Positions 54,901 to 63,681 of a stretch of DNA of 64,000 nucleotides are shown here, piece after piece (within the stretch, counting starts at the first letter, position 1; each line of letters begins with the position of its first letter). A model generated the notes under the pieces. It was given only the letters and a program-made list of their open reading frames with translations, was not told the DNA's origin and did no database searches. Both the position numbers and the translations under genes were made by a program. Location: the NCBI GenBank assembly GCA_949372595.1, contig CASIAN010000031.1, positions 10,672 to 74,671 of the forward strand, in the 5' to 3' direction. Origin of the DNA: CPC320 sp002336405 (GTDB lineage Bacteria; Pseudomonadota; Alphaproteobacteria; Rhodobacterales; Rhodobacteraceae).

Positions 54901-55776
54901 TCAGGACCAATCATAGCTTGTCGCTGCGCGGTAGAATTGTTGAACCACTTTGGAAAACTTGCGCCCGGGCATTGAAGCGATTTGGATTTGGCGTGAAAGT
55001 TGCGCGTCGCTGATGGGACGCTTGATTACATTTTCGACCAAAACGGCGTGCTCGGGAATGAAAGCAAACCCAAGACCGGCCGCGACCATGGATTGGACCC
55101 AATCCTCGCGTTCGGACCGAAACTTGGCATAGAGTTCGATACCGGATGCCTCACAGACTGCCAGCATTTTTGTCCGCATTTCACACGCCAGCCGATCGAC
55201 ATAATTATGCCCTGATAGCTGCGAGAGTTTCAGAGTTTCAAAATCTGCAAGATCATGGTTCTTCGGTAATAAAATCATATATTTTTCGCTATATAGCGGC
55301 CGCAGAGTGTAGTCATCCATCCGCAGTCCGGCCGGGTTCATGATTGCCAGATCAATTTCGTCTGCTTCCAGTGCTTTTTGCAAATCTGGCCAGGACATTT
55401 CGGTAACTTCCAATTCACTGTCACGGCTTTTTGCACTATGGCTTGACATCAGTTTGGCGATTTTTTTATGGCTGATTGATGACATCATCCCAAGCCGGAT
55501 CGGTTTGCGTTTTAACAGCCGAAACGAATGTGCCACTTTTTCCGCAGCTTGGGTTTTTTCGAGAATATTTTGCATTGGGACCACCATCTCGTGGCCAAAA
55601 TCTGTTAAAAATACCCTGCGTCTTTCGCGAATAAACAGCGGGGCTCCAAGCTCAACCTCAAGGTTCTTGATTGATTTTGTCAATGCAGGTTGCGAAATAT
55701 TAAGCTCCGTTGCCGCGCGGGTAAAATTTAAGCCGCGCGAAGCAGCAACGAAATATTTTATTTGTGCGAGTTCCAC
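54901..55776 (-). CDS. LysR family transcriptional regulator
   Basis: A 291-residue LysR-type regulator. The winged helix-turn-helix is at the N-terminus (MELAQIKYFVAASRGLNFTR, then SQPALTKSIKNLEVELGAPLF), followed by a linker helix and the periplasmic-binding-like effector domain. The effector is unknown. Such proteins often control a divergent neighbour, but the nearest divergent gene (GFA) is 381 bases away. A 13-base palindromic motif lies 37 bases before its start and is shared with the MFS gene promoter. Confidence 0.92.
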   Translation of the reverse strand: MELAQIKYFVAASRGLNFTRAATELNISQPALTKSIKNLEVELGAPLFIRERRRVFLTDFGHEMVVPMQNILEKTQAAEKVAHSFRLLKRKPIRLGMMSSISHKKIAKLMSSHSAKSRDSELEVTEMSWPDLQKALEADEIDLAIMNPAGLRMDDYTLRPLYSEKYMILLPKNHDLADFETLKLSQLSGHNYVDRLACEMRTKMLAVCEASGIELYAKFRSEREDWVQSMVAAGLGFAFIPEHAVLVENVIKRPISDAQLSRQIQIASMPGRKFSKVVQQFYRAATSYDWS

Positions 55777-56157
55777 TTGTTACTCCTTTAAAAACGCCAC
55801 AAAGCAAATTTTTGTACCAACCGGTACTTATGATTTGTATATCACAGGAAATACAACCATTCCAAAGAGAAATTGATTCATATTAATATATATATGTCTC
55901 TTAAAGTGAGTCTTTCCAAGGTAATGGGTCCTATGGGAAATTTTTGTGTATATACTTAAATACAAACTTATTTTACGAAGTAAATATATTCATCGGGTGA
56001 AGTAAATTTATTAAATTCCTCTCCGAATTAGCGTGTTATTGAAACATATATTCCAAATTGTTATTGATACATAACTTAAAAATACTTTAGCTAGGTGAAA
56101 GCTGGGGTATGATGCCGGTAATAATAAGATAAACATGGAAAAATGGGAGAGACGCAA
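55777..56157. other. AT-rich intergenic region between LysR and GFA genes
   Basis: About 380 bases, strongly AT-rich around 55,860-56,090, with no supported gene. It holds the shared palindrome and a TATATATATG stretch near 55,885. It probably carries the promoters of the two divergent genes. LysR boxes (T-N11-A) cannot be distinguished here because of the base composition. Confidence 0.45.
55813..55825. promoter_or_regulatory. palindromic operator candidate upstream of the LysR gene
   Basis: TGTACCAACCGGT followed by AC gives GTACC-AACC-GGTAC, a palindrome with a four-base centre. It is placed 37 bases ahead of the LysR start and is identical in 13 bases to the site before the MFS gene. Autoregulation or control by a TetR-like repressor are possible. 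Confidence 0.35.
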
Positions 56158-56583
56158 ATGTCTGGGTATGATGGTCAATGTATGTGTGGTGCGGTCAAAT
56201 TTGGAGTTCAGGGTGAACCATTTGCCATGCTGGTGTGCCACTGCATTGATTGCCGCGCGTGGTCTGCCAGCCCTGTAAATGGAGCGACCGCCTTTAAACG
56301 TGATCAATTGAGCGTCACAGAAGGTGAGGATCTAATTAAAAAATACACCAGTTCTGAGGGCCATAACCGCTGCTGGTGTAGCACATGTGGTGGTCATGTA
56401 TTCTCAGATCACCCAGCGTTTGATCTGGTCGATGTTTATGCGTCAGTTCTGGAAGGTCTGACTTTTAAACCTGGAGCTCATATTAATTATGCGCAATCTA
56501 TTTTGCCAATCAAAGATGGTTTGCCAAAATTCAAGGATTTCCCCAAAGAATTGGGTGGATCTGGTGAAATGATGGACGAATAA
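56158..56583 (+). CDS. GFA family protein (CENP-V/glutathione-dependent formaldehyde-activating enzyme-like)
   Basis: A 141-residue zinc protein. The cysteine pattern of the GFA fold is complete: Cys8-x-Cys10 (CMCGAVKF), Cys27-x-Cys29-x-x-Cys32 (CHCIDCR), and RCWCSTCGGHVFSDHP. Family members bind two zinc ions; one member was reported to speed glutathione-formaldehyde adduct formation, but most have no proven role. Start is the ATG at 56158 behind GGGAGAG rather than one five codons earlier. Confidence 0.92.
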   Translation: MSGYDGQCMCGAVKFGVQGEPFAMLVCHCIDCRAWSASPVNGATAFKRDQLSVTEGEDLIKKYTSSEGHNRCWCSTCGGHVFSDHPAFDLVDVYASVLEGLTFKPGAHINYAQSILPIKDGLPKFKDFPKELGGSGEMMDE

Positions 56584-57029
56584 GAACTGTTGTGTTGGTG
56601 CATCATACCCACAGCAGCAAGCTGTGTTCAGTTGGTAATCTTACAATATATGCCTGAGGCGTGGCCCACATACGTCAGGCGGTCCCCATACTTATAAAAC
56701 AGCGTGAAACGTGCTTTTTAACAGTCAAAAAGCAGATGTTTATAGGGCCTGTCACGCACATTGTGAACAGGCATGGCTGATTTGGAGACAGGCTTGGGCC
56801 TCAGGTCACGGTTACGCTCACGTACGCTCACGGTGTGAAGGTTCATTTGATGTGCAACAACTGGCTTGAGCATATGATTTTCATGTCGGTTGCGGCCGGC
56901 AGTATGTCCGCGCTTGACGCTACTTTGATCCAATCTTCCACCTTGGGCATTTTGGTGGACCCTGTTGGCGGATGACGGCTGATTTTGACAAAAATGACTT
57001 GCGATCAACCCTAACCCAAGGAGAATACT
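56584..57029. other. intergenic region without recognised gene
   Basis: About 445 bases. A minus-strand frame (56,718-57,008) is open but has no ribosome site or motif. Near 56,807-56,832 the nonamer ACGCTCACG recurs in tandem-like fashion. No RNA gene, terminator or insertion element was recognised. Confidence 0.4.
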
Positions 57030-57656
57030 ATGTCAGACCCTAAATATGTTGTGATCACTGCTGCAAATTGTGCTGCTGCCAATCGCGCTGCAGCTCTTGA
57101 TAATATGGGTGGCTTTGCCCAAGATTTGCACGGTGGCACCGATGTGATGGCCATTCGATATGGGGTGGTGCTGTCGGGCCTGAACCCGGGTGGTTTAGTT
57201 TTTGTACAGATGTATGAAAGCCTGTCTGGTCTAGAGCAGGCAATGGAGGTCATCGGTGGCTCGGCGTCCTATGCCAGCTTGTTAAAGGATCAAAATGTTC
57301 AGCCCTATGTGCGAAATATTGCCAAGCTTGCGCCGGTGCCTTTTGATAATGCGTCAGCGCTGCCAGCAAAATATCTGGTTTTCACCCGCGCCAGGCCAGT
57401 GACATTAACCGTGCAAGAGATGACTGAAAAAGTTGCGGCAAGCACCGCGGTTTTTGCTGCCAACGGCGCCCAGACGCTCAGGTTTGGTCAGATCATCACT
57501 GGCAATGAGATTGGGCAGCAGCTGCTTGGTGTCAGCTATCAGTCGATGTCAGACATCGAGGCGACCTATGATGCATTGGCTCAAGATACCAATTTCCAAC
57601 AGCTGACGGCCGGTGTTGACGTCAATATGCGGTCGGTGATCCAGTTGCAGACTTAA
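57030..57656 (+). CDS. hypothetical protein with two related halves
   Basis: A 208-residue cytosolic protein preceded by AAGGAG. Its two halves look like a duplication: residues about 43-86 (YGVVLSGLNPGGLVFVQMYE, then a helix with LEQAMEVIG) resemble about 151-195 (RFGQIITGNEIGQQLLGVSYQS, then IEATYDALA). The pattern of a strand, a turn rich in Gly/Asn, a strand and a helix fits two ferredoxin-like (dimeric alpha/beta barrel) domains. I do not recognise a named family with certainty, and no active site is evident. Confidence 0.75.
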   Translation: MSDPKYVVITAANCAAANRAAALDNMGGFAQDLHGGTDVMAIRYGVVLSGLNPGGLVFVQMYESLSGLEQAMEVIGGSASYASLLKDQNVQPYVRNIAKLAPVPFDNASALPAKYLVFTRARPVTLTVQEMTEKVAASTAVFAANGAQTLRFGQIITGNEIGQQLLGVSYQSMSDIEATYDALAQDTNFQQLTAGVDVNMRSVIQLQT

Positions 57657-57672
57657 ATTTGTTTGAAATGCA

Positions 57673-57702
57673 GGGGGGGGGAGTTAGAATCTTGCCCCCC
57701 CC
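57673..57702 (+). terminator. G9/C8 hairpin
   Basis: A run of nine G is followed 13 bases later by eight C, giving a very stable stem 16 bases after the stop of the two-domain protein. It lacks a T tract. It may act as a terminator or message-end stabiliser. The exact run lengths could be unreliable. Confidence 0.5.
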
Positions 57703-57803
57703 GCCACTGTTTTAAAGCTGGCAACCGAGAGAACGTATCTTATGCACAAATCTGCGATTGATACGCTCACTCGGTTGTTTTCCAACATCAGTGTGTCCTG
57801 GAA

Positions 57804-57841
57804 AAGGGACTATGCAAACATAAGGTCCTACATAGTCCCTT
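57804..57841. repeat. perfect 11-base inverted repeat
   Basis: AAGGGACTATG pairs with CATAGTCCCTT across a 16-base loop in the gap between the two-domain protein and the AGE gene (57,657-57,997), which otherwise holds nothing recognised apart from a doubtful 71-codon frame. It could be a terminator for the minus-strand AGE gene or a protein-binding site. Confidence 0.5.
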
Positions 57842-57997
57842 CCCGAAGTGGCAGCCGGACACATGCTGCTAAATTAAGTAACGACCAGCTTTGGCATTGT
57901 TTAATTGCCAGACAACTTTTTATCGGTTTGAGGCAATTTTTTATTTCTGCGTCGTGAGTGTGCGTATCGATATATTATTTTCTGCCTTGAACACGCA

Positions 57998-59269
57998 TTA
58001 GGACCCGATGTCTTTCAGATAAAGCCTACCGGTCAGTTCGCGTTTCAGCGGGATCAAACAGGCTTGGATCGCGTGGTAAATGTCAGGCTTGCCGACAAAG
58101 ATATTATCGACAGGTTGATGTGCTGCGTCGACTTCGGGAAACCAGCCGCCTTGGCTTTTGTCGATCAAATGGGTGATGACAAATTTCCAGACACGGCGGT
58201 ACCAGATTTCGAATGTGGGATTATCGCTGACTGATTGTAAAACGTGAGCCGCAGCAATCGCTTCGGCACAGGGCCACCACAGGCAGGCGGTTTGCAGTGG
58301 GCGGTTGTTCCAATCAAGCGTATAATAGAACCCGCCGTGTGTCTCGTTCCAGCCAAGATTGCATGCCTTGACAAATAAGGCCTCAGCAGCAGGCACCATC
58401 CAGCCGTGCCGCCGTTGACCCAAGATATATAACTCTACCAGTAACCTGCTCCATTCTAACGCATGACCGGGGGTGGTACCTGCCGGCCGAAACATCGGAT
58501 TGCCACCATAGTTAAAATCAACCTGCCATTGCCCGTCAAAATGTTCGGGCACACGCCAATCTGCCGCCTGCGCATGTTTATGGACAATAAGCTGTGCAAT
58601 GCTTTCGGCCATTTCAAGATACATTGTCGTGCCGGTCGCCTGAAAAGCTGCCATCAACGCTTCGGTTAAATGCATGTTCGAGTTCTGGCCGCGATAGGCA
58701 TCCAAAGCCCGCCAGTCAGGGCTATAATCTTCGGTGGTGGCCCCGACCGCAGGTTCCCAGAATTTGGTTTTGATTACGTCGGTGATATCAGCCAGCAAAC
58801 GGTCAGCATCGGGATGAGAGGCGCGCTTTGCAGCAGAGGCCGCCAACAGGACAAACGCATGGCCATAGGCCTGTTTCACCGGCTCTGGTGCCCCGCGGTC
58901 ATCGACGCCCCAGAAATAGCCTCCATATTGGCTATCGCGGTGTCGTGACCATAAAAAATCCATGCCGTGGTCGATCACCTTATCTGCCCCTGCGACCCCA
59001 AGGTCGCGTGCCAGAGCAAAGCTATAGATCATGCGCGTGGTAGTGTGCAGATGCTGCACGGTGCCGCCCTCTCGATCAGAGGTAAGCGGTGAGCCGTCCC
59101 GCGCCAAAGCATGAAATCCCCCCGCAGGATTGAGGGCCGAGGGTTGAAAAAATGCAAATAAAGATAATGCCTGATCCATCAACCATCGGCGGTGTAAAGT
59201 GGATTTACTAAGCGGGGATGGATCGTTTTTGGCCAAATCTGACCCTTCAAAACCGGCTACGGCAAGCAT
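57998..59269 (-). CDS. AGE family epimerase/isomerase
   Basis: A 423-residue (alpha/alpha)6-barrel protein of the N-acylglucosamine 2-epimerase family. Typical stretches are HLHTTTRMIYSFALA, QAYGHAFVLLAASA, the QNSNMHLTEALMAAFQ helix, PGHALEWSRLLVELY and LWWPCAEAIAAAH, which place the active-site histidines. Members isomerise sugars such as mannose/fructose or glucose, and YihS acts on sulfoquinovose; which applies here is unknown. It lies 23 bases downstream of the truncated panE on the same strand. Confidence 0.92.
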   Translation of the reverse strand: MLAVAGFEGSDLAKNDPSPLSKSTLHRRWLMDQALSLFAFFQPSALNPAGGFHALARDGSPLTSDREGGTVQHLHTTTRMIYSFALARDLGVAGADKVIDHGMDFLWSRHRDSQYGGYFWGVDDRGAPEPVKQAYGHAFVLLAASAAKRASHPDADRLLADITDVIKTKFWEPAVGATTEDYSPDWRALDAYRGQNSNMHLTEALMAAFQATGTTMYLEMAESIAQLIVHKHAQAADWRVPEHFDGQWQVDFNYGGNPMFRPAGTTPGHALEWSRLLVELYILGQRRHGWMVPAAEALFVKACNLGWNETHGGFYYTLDWNNRPLQTACLWWPCAEAIAAAHVLQSVSDNPTFEIWYRRVWKFVITHLIDKSQGGWFPEVDAAHQPVDNIFVGKPDIYHAIQACLIPLKRELTGRLYLKDIGS

Positions 59270-59292
59270 GGTACGTTTCCCTTTTTAAATCT

Positions 59293-60096
59293 CTATGTGG
59301 CCAGTGTCCCACCGCTGGCATGTGGCCTGAGGAAGGCATAGACCAAATCAATGGTCGGGGTTGGAATACCCAATCTCTGGCCTGTTTTAGCAACATATCC
59401 AAAAATACCCTCAACTTCTATTTTTTTACCCGCCGCCAGATCGTGGTACATTGAGGCATAAAGATTGGGGGGGTAATTGGCCGCAATATCCAGTTTGGCC
59501 TGTACCAAATTTGGATTGATAGCAACGTTTTTGGCCCGCGCAACCGCGGCGATTTCTTGCAAAACCCTTTTGCCGATATCAAACAATAACGGGTCTTGCA
59601 TGGCCACCTCCATTGGGATTCTGCCCAATGTGGTCAGGGCCGCAACCTGAGCCAATTGCGCCAGCTTGTCCCAGAGCATTTCATCGATATCTGCGGCCAG
59701 TTCTGCGGCGAACCCGGCGCCGCGACAGGCCTTGATAAATGGCACAAGGATCGGATGGTCATTTCGGCTAGGGTGGCCAAAGGTCAGTTTGTGGCGATCG
59801 CCAGAGCCGAGATATGATATCACCCCCGGTGCCTTGATCTTGGCCGAGATGCGCGCCGCGCCACTGAACACGGTGCCTGTTTCCAGCGCAGTTGCCAGCC
59901 GCTGTGGTCCGTCGATGCCATTTAACACGCTGATCACTGCAGTGGCGTCGGTCAAGATCGGTTTGATCAAGGCGGCGGCAGGCTCTACATCATACAGCTT
60001 GACGCAAAACAGCACCAGATCCACTGCTCCGATCTCTGCCGGCATCTCCGTGGCATTGGGGTGCGAAATGACGATCTCAGGATCTGGGCCTATGTT
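59293..60096 (-). CDS. 2-dehydropantoate 2-reductase-like protein, N-terminus missing
   Basis: 268 codons of a KetoPantoate reductase (PanE/ApbA) protein that would reduce ketopantoate to pantoate with NADPH. Present are the second half of the Rossmann domain (AVDLVLFCVKLYDVE) and the helical C-terminal domain (MLWDKLAQLAQVAALTT, then PPNLYASMYHDLAAGKKIEVE, with conserved Lys, Ser-equivalent and Glu). The initial GxGxxG region, about 60-70 residues, is absent: the frame runs back to 60096, where the DNA changes to an unrelated AT-rich sequence, and hits a TAG. An internal ATG at 60045 exists but would not give a functional enzyme. AGE-panE proximity suggests a sugar-acid or carbohydrate role rather than pantothenate. 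Confidence 0.85.
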   Translation of the reverse strand, partial: NIGPDPEIVISHPNATEMPAEIGAVDLVLFCVKLYDVEPAAALIKPILTDATAVISVLNGIDGPQRLATALETGTVFSGAARISAKIKAPGVISYLGSGDRHKLTFGHPSRNDHPILVPFIKACRGAGFAAELAADIDEMLWDKLAQLAQVAALTTLGRIPMEVAMQDPLLFDIGKRVLQEIAAVARAKNVAINPNLVQAKLDIAANYPPNLYASMYHDLAAGKKIEVEGIFGYVAKTGQRLGIPTPTIDLVYAFLRPHASGGTLAT

Positions 60097-60100
60097 CTAA
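60090..60100. other. sequence junction between chromosomal and phage-like DNA
   Basis: On the left the panE frame is intact up to 60096. On the right the base composition falls sharply, codons become A/T-ending, and all frames are broken. No target-site repeat, integrase or attachment-like duplication was recognised at the junction. Confidence 0.75.
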
Positions 60101-60600
60101 TTGACCTGTATAACATTCTTTACCTAATACTTCGATCATGTACATCTTTTTCTTACCGACGTTTGCATATGATATTGTTCTATCACCTTAATCTTGAACC
60201 AATTGCCTTGTTTCCAATTAGTGTGAGGGACTCCATCGATTTCTAGTAATTGGCCAGGTTGCCAGTCTTCTAACATAAAAGAGCATTCATTAACATCGTC
60301 TGGATCTGCTTTGTATTTCTCACAATATTCAGTTGTGCTTATGTATAAGGTGGAATAACATCATACTGACTTAACTCTAATAAATTTAAGTGTTTGATCG
60401 TACAAGCCAAAGATTTTCTCTATTGTTGTAGCCCAATTTGGAATTATAGGCTCGTTATATTCTTCAACATTAAAATTAATATATGATTAACTCTATAGCC
60501 TGCTTTCTCGTATTCTGCTTTTTGATACGTAGACATTTCAGGTCGAATGTATGGTAATAACTTATGTTCGTTCTTCCAAGTGACTCCTAATTGGCCTCTC
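60097..60600 (-). pseudogene. phage-like hypothetical protein, multiply frameshifted and cut by the junction
   Basis: On the minus strand, protein-like sequence continues through at least four frame changes (near 60,480, 60,395, 60,343 and 60,183). Pieces read PYIRPEMSTYQKAEYEKAGY, then NFNVEEYNEPIIPNWATTIE, then SQYDVIPP, then TTEYCEKYKADPDDVNECSF with MLEDWQPGQLLEIDG, and finally NVGKKKMYMIEVLGKECYTG just before the junction. Acidic and hydrophilic. I do not recognise the family. It lies immediately downstream of the aminotransferase on the same strand. Confidence 0.55.
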
Positions 60601-61234
60601 TCAGTTTCTGTTGTTCAATGCTATACTCCTTTCTCAAATATATCATATGTAGATAAGTTCGGATAGTCTTTGTATGTCCATTGTTTAGGTTCTCTATACA
60701 TTGCTTCAGAAATTTGTCTACACCTATCTGAGCAGTTTCATATGTCATCTGATAGTGATAACCAAATAGTTGTATATCTTGGTCTGCCCAAGGTGATTCT
60801 AACTCTGGTCTACCATCATATCTAATCTGTCTTAGTATATCAGCATCTTCAGCATTGTCAAGTAATATTATTCCGCCTTTACCCAAACTTAAATGTTTTT
60901 TAAGTTGAAAACTAACACACATCATAGTTGAAGGTATATATGAATTCTTTTCCCATAAGACAGCCGCATCATAAATGTTAGTGTTGCCTATACTATAATA
61001 GTCTGACCATTTTTCATCAGTAAAGTTCCAATCTAAGTTTAGTTTTTCAAATGTCATAGGCACTGACAAGTATGTCCAGTTAGGACATGTGTATTGATAA
61101 TCGAAAGTTAGTATCGCCTTCTTTTAAAATCGTAAACATAATTCAATGCCATGTGTACAACAATCAACTGCTACTGCATAAGGAGAGCCAAAGAAGTCTG
61201 AACTCTTTTCTTCTAATTCTAATATCGGGTTCAT
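60587..61234 (-). pseudogene. DegT/DnrJ/EryC1-type aminotransferase, interrupted
   Basis: A short PLP-dependent aminotransferase of the sugar aminotransferase family, similar in pattern to those of marine T4-like phages. The N-terminus reads NPILELEEKSSDFFGSPYAV and then TTHG-like residues before helix ELCLR. The PLP-lysine segment is SFQLKKHLSLGKGG, followed by IILLDNAEDADILRQIRYDG. An in-frame TAA at 61124-61126 splits it after 36 codons; downstream codons continue in the same frame, so a substitution or paired indels are likely. At about 215 codons it is shorter than cellular homologues. Confidence 0.7.
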
Positions 61235-61250
61235 GGTAATAACTTAGTGT

Positions 61251-63568
61251 CTACCGCAGAAACAAGTGTAGTTCTTTCTTTGGTTTGCCTACTTGCGGTT
61301 TCTTTTTGATAATTGAATCTAATGAAATTGCCTGAGCCATTTCTGCTTTCTCTGGTAAGTCTAAGTCTTTTGTGTTGTCTCGTCTTTCTGCTTTTTCTGC
61401 AAGTGTTATGACATATGGTTCAGTGTCTGACCAATCACCTGTACCTTTATAATGATGTTCAAACGAAAAGTCAATACTTGCATTTAGTTCTTCTTCTTCA
61501 CGTAATAAGTCAGTAGAAGTCTTGTCCTGATCTTCCTTCGTTAACGTCCCAGTCTGCTTTTGCTAACTTTCTTGCACGTTTAGCAGTGTTTGCTTGTATG
61601 CGTGAATAGTCTTGTGCATAGAACGCACCTTTACGTCCTCCATTCTCTGGAGTCTCTCTGTCATCATATGGATTATCTATCTGATCAAACTTCATCTCAA
61701 AGTCTGCTGTCCATATGCCTTCGTCAGTTATTTCAAAGTTGTATACAGCATTAAACATAGCCGGGCCATATTGCTGTCCGAACTCTTTTAAATCTATCTC
61801 TGGATTAAACTTAATGTTTGCTCTGTAACCACCTCTTGCTCTCCAAAGATTTCTTAAGAAAGGCCATATCTCATTAACAAGATGATTTGCAAATACATTA
61901 GGGTTACCGTTGCGATCTTTAATTTCTGCTTGTATAATATTGTAATCGAATTCTTCATAAGGAACTTCTTTCTTTACTGTTTCATTGTTTAATACAATAT
62001 GATAGTGTTCTTTCTACTAATGCATCTCTAACAGGATAAGTAACAGGTACTTCTGACATACCCTCAAAGAAGTCTAAGAACATATGAATGAGTTTAACTC
62101 TCATCATTACATGAGTGCCGCCCATCTTAAAGTCTTGTGATATCCAATGTCCTTGATACTTGTGCCAAGAGATATTGTATGCATGTGGATTCTGTCCGAC
62201 AATCGTTTCAGGGCCGAGTCCGTAACCAACACCGAGTCCTGCATTGTTCATGTTGTTGTCTTTGTTACGCCACATGAATGTCATAGTGTCTGAATAGTCT
62301 TGGTAGTCTTCTGTTGGGAAGCCTACGATCCAGTTAGTTGCACACCAGATGCCTACTTTCTTACAGTCAATGAAGTTCTGCTCCATTGCTTCTACTGTTA
62401 CACCTTTGTGCATGTCATCTAATACTTTCTGTGAGCCTGATTCACAACCTAGATTAAACATGATGCAACCACCGTCTGCTAAGTCTTGTAGATATTCTAA
62501 GTCCATACGTTTATCGCAACGTGCATAACCTGTCCATCTAACTTTTAAATTCTTTGCTTTACATGCAAGTGCAAATGCTCTTAACTCTTTAACGTTACCA
62601 TTAATCAGTGAGTCAATAAACCAAATAACATCTGTGCCTTTATTATAATACAACCACTCTACTTCAGTAATCAAATCTACTGCTTGTCTTTGTCTGTATC
62701 TCCAGAAGTGAGTTTCTTCACAGAATGTACACTTAGCAGTACAACCACGAGAGAACTCAGAGTTGACACCATTAGGTACATCGTATAAACTAAAGTCAAT
62801 TGACTCATAGTCCGGCATAGGTAAGTTGTTGATGTTGATTCGTTCTTCTTCTGCTTGATCTAAGATGTGTGGGCCGTCATGTTCGACGCCGTCTTCTATT
62901 TCTTCAAGCATTACTAGTAAATTGTTTTCACCTTCACCGATAACAACATAGTCATAGTAAGGTTGTATGTCGAACCAACTCTTATGTACGTTCGGTCCGC
63001 CTACTGATATCTTAATGCTTGGATCTCTTCTCTTAATCTCTTGCATCATGTACTTGCTTGGTTCTTCTGAGATATAGTACAGAGAGAATCCAACAACACT
63101 AGGCTTCATCTCAAGTATTTTTTCGATCTGTTCGTCAAGTAAAGGCTTGAGTACAGGATGAATGTCTTTGGTAGTATGATTCAGGTAGCCAATGCCATGA
63201 TGACGATGGATCCCATAGTCTGAACGGAAGTTTGTTGTTTGGTTGCCAATCTTTTCTGTATGCTTGATACGCCATTGCGTTTAAGTCAATGATAGTAGTT
63301 TCATATCCAGCCGCTTTAGCAATACCCGATAGTCTTGCAAGTGAGAACGGAGGCATATAAGGCGACCACTCAGGACATAAGACTAATACCATTGTTGTTT
63401 CACGTGTCTTGTAATCTACATAGACAGGCGTCAAGTTCTTTTGTTGTGCTGGTTTAGCATAAGGCGCAATGGCCTGCATCATGTCGTGGTGACGTTGATC
63501 CTCTACATTCTGCGGCGGCTTAGGTTTGTTCTATTCTGTTTTGCTAAAGATTGAAGTGTAAAATCCAT
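61251..63568 (-). pseudogene. B12-binding-domain radical SAM protein, phage-type, frameshifted
   Basis: Reconstructed as one protein of about 770 residues on the minus strand. A cobalamin-binding-like N-terminal domain (LVLCPEWSPYMPPFSLARLS, later SVGGPNVHKSW and YVVIGEGEN) leads to the radical SAM motif CxxxCxxC in RGCTAKCTFCEE (nucleotides 62720-62743). The LGCESGSQKVLDDMHKG and NWIVGFPTEDYQDY stretches follow, then an unusual C-terminal region of about 250 charged residues ending at 61251. Four single-base shifts interrupt it (near 63,523, 63,220, 62,012 and 61,535). Reaction unknown; homologues methylate or rearrange diverse substrates. Start is taken as the ATG at 63568. Confidence 0.75.
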
Positions 63569-63651
63569 ACTTGCTTTGTTTACTCCCGTTACATGTATAT
63601 TTAACAGTTTTATGAATCTTATAATATTTTTAACGGGTCACCTTTTACACA

Positions 63652-63658
63652 CTAAATA
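63652..63658 (+). promoter_or_regulatory. T4-like late promoter motif CTAAATA
   Basis: CTAAATA lies 24 bases ahead of the amidinotransferase ATG, with AGGAG in between. It resembles the TATAAATA late-promoter element of T4-related phages, including marine relatives. A single short AT-rich motif is weak evidence by itself. Confidence 0.4.
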
Positions 63659-63681
63659 TTAACATAGGAGTAGATAATAGT

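Noticed and set aside
56718..57008. Minus-strand frame of 96 codons
   Set aside because: No ribosome site, no motif, and an amino acid composition typical of a random frame.
57742..57957. Plus-strand 71-codon frame
   Set aside because: It runs through the inverted repeat, has no ribosome site and no recognisable sequence.
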